From: Branchiostoma floridae
Lineage: Eukaryota > Chordata > Leptocardii > Amphioxiformes > Branchiostomatidae
Direction: 5' to 3'
DNA length: 62,000 nt
NCBI RefSeq assembly: GCF_000003815.2
Contig: NC_049988.1
Coordinates: 8,065,217 to 8,127,216, forward strand
Positions 59,801 through 62,000 of the stretch are shown here, in pieces. The translations under genes were made by a program, and so were the position numbers. Each line of letters begins with the position of its first letter. Position 1 is the first letter of the stretch. Under the pieces are notes generated by a model. It was not told the DNA's origin. It did not search any database and saw only the letters and a list, made by a program, of their open reading frames with translations.

Positions 59801-61447
59801 AGACTCCATAAAATTGTCACAAGAATTGAAGCAACAAAACATTGGTGTCACAGCACAAGTTTTTTATTCTTGTATTCAAGATATTACAAGATATGAGATT
59901 TTAGCTGGGCTAGAAGATGGAGACAGTGAATGATTCAGGTACCATTAGGATGTTACCTGCATTAGTGTAGATATGCAGGGAGAACCTATCACCAGATATA
60001 TTTGACTCTTTTTGCAGCTGCTAAGCGTCGCAGGCTAGGTCTGACGGAAGATGATGACTGGGGTGGTGCCTATGGGTCTGGCCCTGGACGCAGGGGTCGC
60101 AATGGGCCACCCAAGGGGCGTGGCAGACGAAGATACCCTGAAGACGAAGACGACTACTACTACCCAGGTCTGTAGTGCCTTATTTCTATTAACATGTTTA
60201 TGAATAGTTTTTGTGAGTTCAACTTCAGGTTCGAATTTTACAGACCAGTATTCCAATGCAAGATACAAGACTAGAGTTCCATGATCCCATAACAAAATTT
60301 ATTTGTTTCGAGGTCTCTTCAAGACCTACCCACTTACCAAATATCAAGACAACCCATCCAGGCCTTTGAGAGTTATTCTGGTCAACTACACACACGCACA
60401 CACACACATGCTCAAACAAACACACAAAAACACACACACACAAACAAACACTACCGAAAATATAGGTTATAATTATCATGCCCACAGTATTGTTAGGTAA
60501 TGTGTTTATGTCTTCACATTGACAGGTGGGTATGCAGACTATGGCTATCCTGATGAGCCGTATCGTGAAGGAGTGTCGCGTGGACGCGGGCGCGGCCGCA
60601 TGCTGCCGCCCGCTGCCCTCCGTCCCAGGTCTCCCAGAAGGTTGGTAGAAGTTATGTTTTTTTCAAACATCCTATATTAGGACTATTGTCAGTATTATGA
60701 CGTAAGTGCAAAGGGAAGACTAGGACTAGTATACGCAGTTAAGTGGATAGCGACCCTGCCTCTGGAAATAAAAGCTGTGAGCTTGATTCTGGCTGTGTTG
60801 CTCACCGAACAGGCTCAATACCAGAAATGTTTTCTGTCAACTGTTAATTGTGCTTGTCAAAAAGAACTAGCAGATTTTCCCTGGCATAACGAACTGTAAA
60901 TATTTTACGTGGTGTCGGTCTTCTCTGTCATGACCAGTGAGAATAAATCTTCAGTGAGCTAAATTAGTGGAGATCACTTTTACTAGTGTATTAGGGACAG
61001 CTACCACTGTTTTAGCCTTACTTTCAACTGGAGATTGTGCCATTTGGAAACAGATTTTCATGTGTATATTGCAACGTTTGAATTAAAGTTGTTAATCAAG
61101 ATGTGCAGCTTGCATCAAAATATACATCTTGTTGCCTGTATTTTGACAAAAGAGTGGAAAATGCTGCTAAGGTTAGTTCAAAGCTTACAATCAAATAAAA
61201 CTACAATGTTGTCTGACTTGTTTCCTGCAGTAGGGAGGCCTACTATGAGGGAGGGTACCCGGAGGCACCATATGAAGATGATCCACACTACGGCCGCGAT
61301 CCTTACTACCATGCAGAAAGACGTCGGGAAGCTTACTATCGACGTGAAGTTGAAGGGTACGAGGCTGACCCGTACGGTGGTGGGCGTCCCCTCCCACCAG
61401 ACTTCCGTGGTCCAGGCGGTCGTGGTCGTGGTTTCGATGACTTTGGT
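49593..61447 (+). CDS. U1/matrin-type C2H2 zinc-finger protein, 3' end outside window
   Basis: Eleven exons (49593-49859, 51059-51244, 51727-51795, 55647-55788, 57006-57128, 57911-58050, 58617-58706, 59484-59613, 60018-60167, 60526-60640, 61231-61447) join in phase to 543 codons and continue past the window. Three U1-type fingers are visible: Cys78-Cys81-His94-His100, Cys150-Cys153-His166-His172, and Cys283-Cys286-His298-His304. This class (C-x2-C-x11-12-H-x5-H) usually binds RNA. The tail has a basic stretch (EKEKRKRQEQHRRHAEAT), AAKRRRLGL and Arg/Gly/Tyr-rich segments (SRGRGRGR, GGRGRGFDD), which fit a nuclear RNA-binding protein. Orthologue not named. Exon 55647-55788 is the weakest: it is chosen because only it fits the phase 0 to 1 step, and another of its frames is also open. 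Confidence 0.82.
50395..50812. mobile_element. Interspersed element, family 2 copy 2 (inverted)
   Basis: Reverse-complement counterpart of 40869-41250 with the same palindromic head (ACGGTGTATTCCGCATCACC ... GGTGATACGGAATACA at its right end). Lies in intron 1 of the zinc-finger gene. Confidence 0.7.
50818..50875. repeat. (CT)n(TA)n microsatellite
   Basis: (CT)12 followed by (TA)17, directly abutting the family 2 element, as often seen at element ends. Confidence 0.95.
51909..53577. mobile_element. Large foldback element in zinc-finger gene intron 3
   Basis: GAATAGAGTTAATTCCAGTT at the left end is the exact complement of the right end. The arms match almost continuously for ~700 bases (51909-~52620 and ~52870-53577). 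Mirror open frames beginning MAYLCLQYSLYSRMPSWYHL appear on opposite strands, a by-product of the arms. The ~250-base centre has its own palindrome (TAGCCTGAGTGTCATCCTAG ... CTAGGATGATACTCAGGCTA). No transposase seen. Confidence 0.85.
54276..55008. mobile_element. Harbinger-like transposon remnant
   Basis: Both ends read GGCCCCGTTCATGATGCAAA inward and are flanked by TTA (54273-54275; 55009-55011), the three-base target of PIF/Harbinger. Sub-terminal repeats of the GAAACGGTTTGCA type are present. A plus-strand fragment (ASWSIEELAVLI ... QCFQRHFQ) around 54610-54770 resembles the Myb/SANT-like protein of Harbinger elements. It is internally deleted and lacks transposase. Confidence 0.75.
57375..57525 (+). 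mobile_element. tRNA-derived SINE, related to 23.2-kb copy
   Basis: GCTGAGTGGCTAGGTTAGTG resembles a tRNA A-box region and GATCGATTCCTGG a B box. The shared body CACTTCCAGGTGTAAACATG links it to 23230-23465. Confidence 0.55.
57607..57885. mobile_element. Foldback MITE beside an acceptor site
   Basis: Arms ACACACTCCTAGGCCAGCTT...GCTTGGAGATTAG and its complement (~57795-57885) are ~85 bases each. The right arm ends ~26 bases before the exon starting at 57911. Confidence 0.65.
60394..60444. repeat. (CA)n microsatellite
   Basis: Degenerate CACACA/CAAACA tract in intron 9 of the zinc-finger gene, ~80 bases before exon 10. Confidence 0.85.
60735..60840 (+). mobile_element. Possible SINE head fragment
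   Basis: GTTAAGTGGATAGCGACCCT ... GAGCTTGATTCTGGC has A- and B-box-like spacing of a tRNA-derived SINE. No body shared with the other SINEs was seen, so this is weak. Confidence 0.3.
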
Positions 61448-62000
61448 GTGAGTACTTGTTCAATCTGTCGTTGTGATCTTGGCACTTAATGACAAAATGT
61501 CCAGACTTTGCATGATGTACAAAATGACCAAGAAACATGGAACCAGCTCAAAAAAGAACATGGAATAGTCATGCCAAGTACCAGAGTTACCAACCTAGGA
61601 TTGAAGTGTTCAAAAACTCAGAACTATCATAGAACTTGTAATTTGGTATCACCAAGCACAGTATGGACATCTTTGTTCGATAGTTTAAAGAGCATTTACT
61701 GATAGATGTGCAAAAGCCAGGTGTGTTAGGTATCAGTGTAATATAACCAGCTGCTACCGCGCCGTGTGCCTGCGAACCTGGTGTGTTACACCGACTATAT
61801 AGATACAGATACAGATTGCCAGGCACTAGACCCTCACTGTCTTCTCACTGTCTTCTACCCTAGTGCCTGGAGTTAAGAAATAGAGAAATCTATTATAGTA
61901 AAATTGATTTTCTAGTGAAAAGGCAGTTAAGAAAGATATTGGATTGACTGTTTAAGGACTGATGGACATTTTTATGTAACCTCTTCATGACTGCTTGATG

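Overview
This is an invertebrate chordate nuclear window, most likely amphioxus (Branchiostoma). The evidence is short GT-AG exons, a recognisable PHF24 orthologue, LDL-receptor class A modules, and a dense load of short DNA transposons, SINEs, LINE tails and satellites. It contains two 100-base assembly gaps. No operon, tRNA, rRNA or CRISPR was seen. Exon models were built by hand from splice sites and reading phase.

Layout. (1) At 0.27-4.7 kb, plus strand, lies the 3' part of a gene for a probably secreted protein. It has two LDLa modules, a duplicated pair of ~50-residue helical repeats that I do not recognise, two very long Ser/Asp blocks, an AGY-coded Ser/Asp tail ending in DDDDK, and a six-cysteine C-terminal domain. 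The second copy carries two offsetting one-base indels with a stop between them. (2) At 5-12 kb I see no gene, only satellites and transposon relics. (3) At 12.3-29.4 kb, minus strand, is a complete six-exon PHF24 (GINIP-type) gene of 339 residues with a C4HC3 PHD finger and two EF-hands. Its 12 kb first intron is a layered pile of transposons whose insertion order can be read inside the window. (4) At 29.4-36.5 kb is the CpG-rich PHF24 5' region, then microsatellites, two copies of a ~670 bp element and a 13-bp minisatellite. (5) At 36.6-44.4 kb, plus strand, is an 11-exon gene for a 426-residue coiled-coil protein whose C-terminus resembles kinetochore RWD domains. (6) At 45.9-46.8 kb are the last exons of an unrecognised minus-strand gene, tail-to-tail with the previous one. 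(7) At 49.6 kb to beyond the window end, plus strand, is a gene for a nuclear-type protein with three U1/matrin-type C2H2 fingers and an Arg/Gly/Tyr-rich tail. Its introns hold a 1.7 kb foldback and a Harbinger-like transposon.

The genes do not form a functional cluster. The least familiar coding content is the LDLa-acidic gene. The most informative non-coding content is the nested transposon stratigraphy at 16.8-22.2 kb, where related copies act as built-in empty sites for one another.
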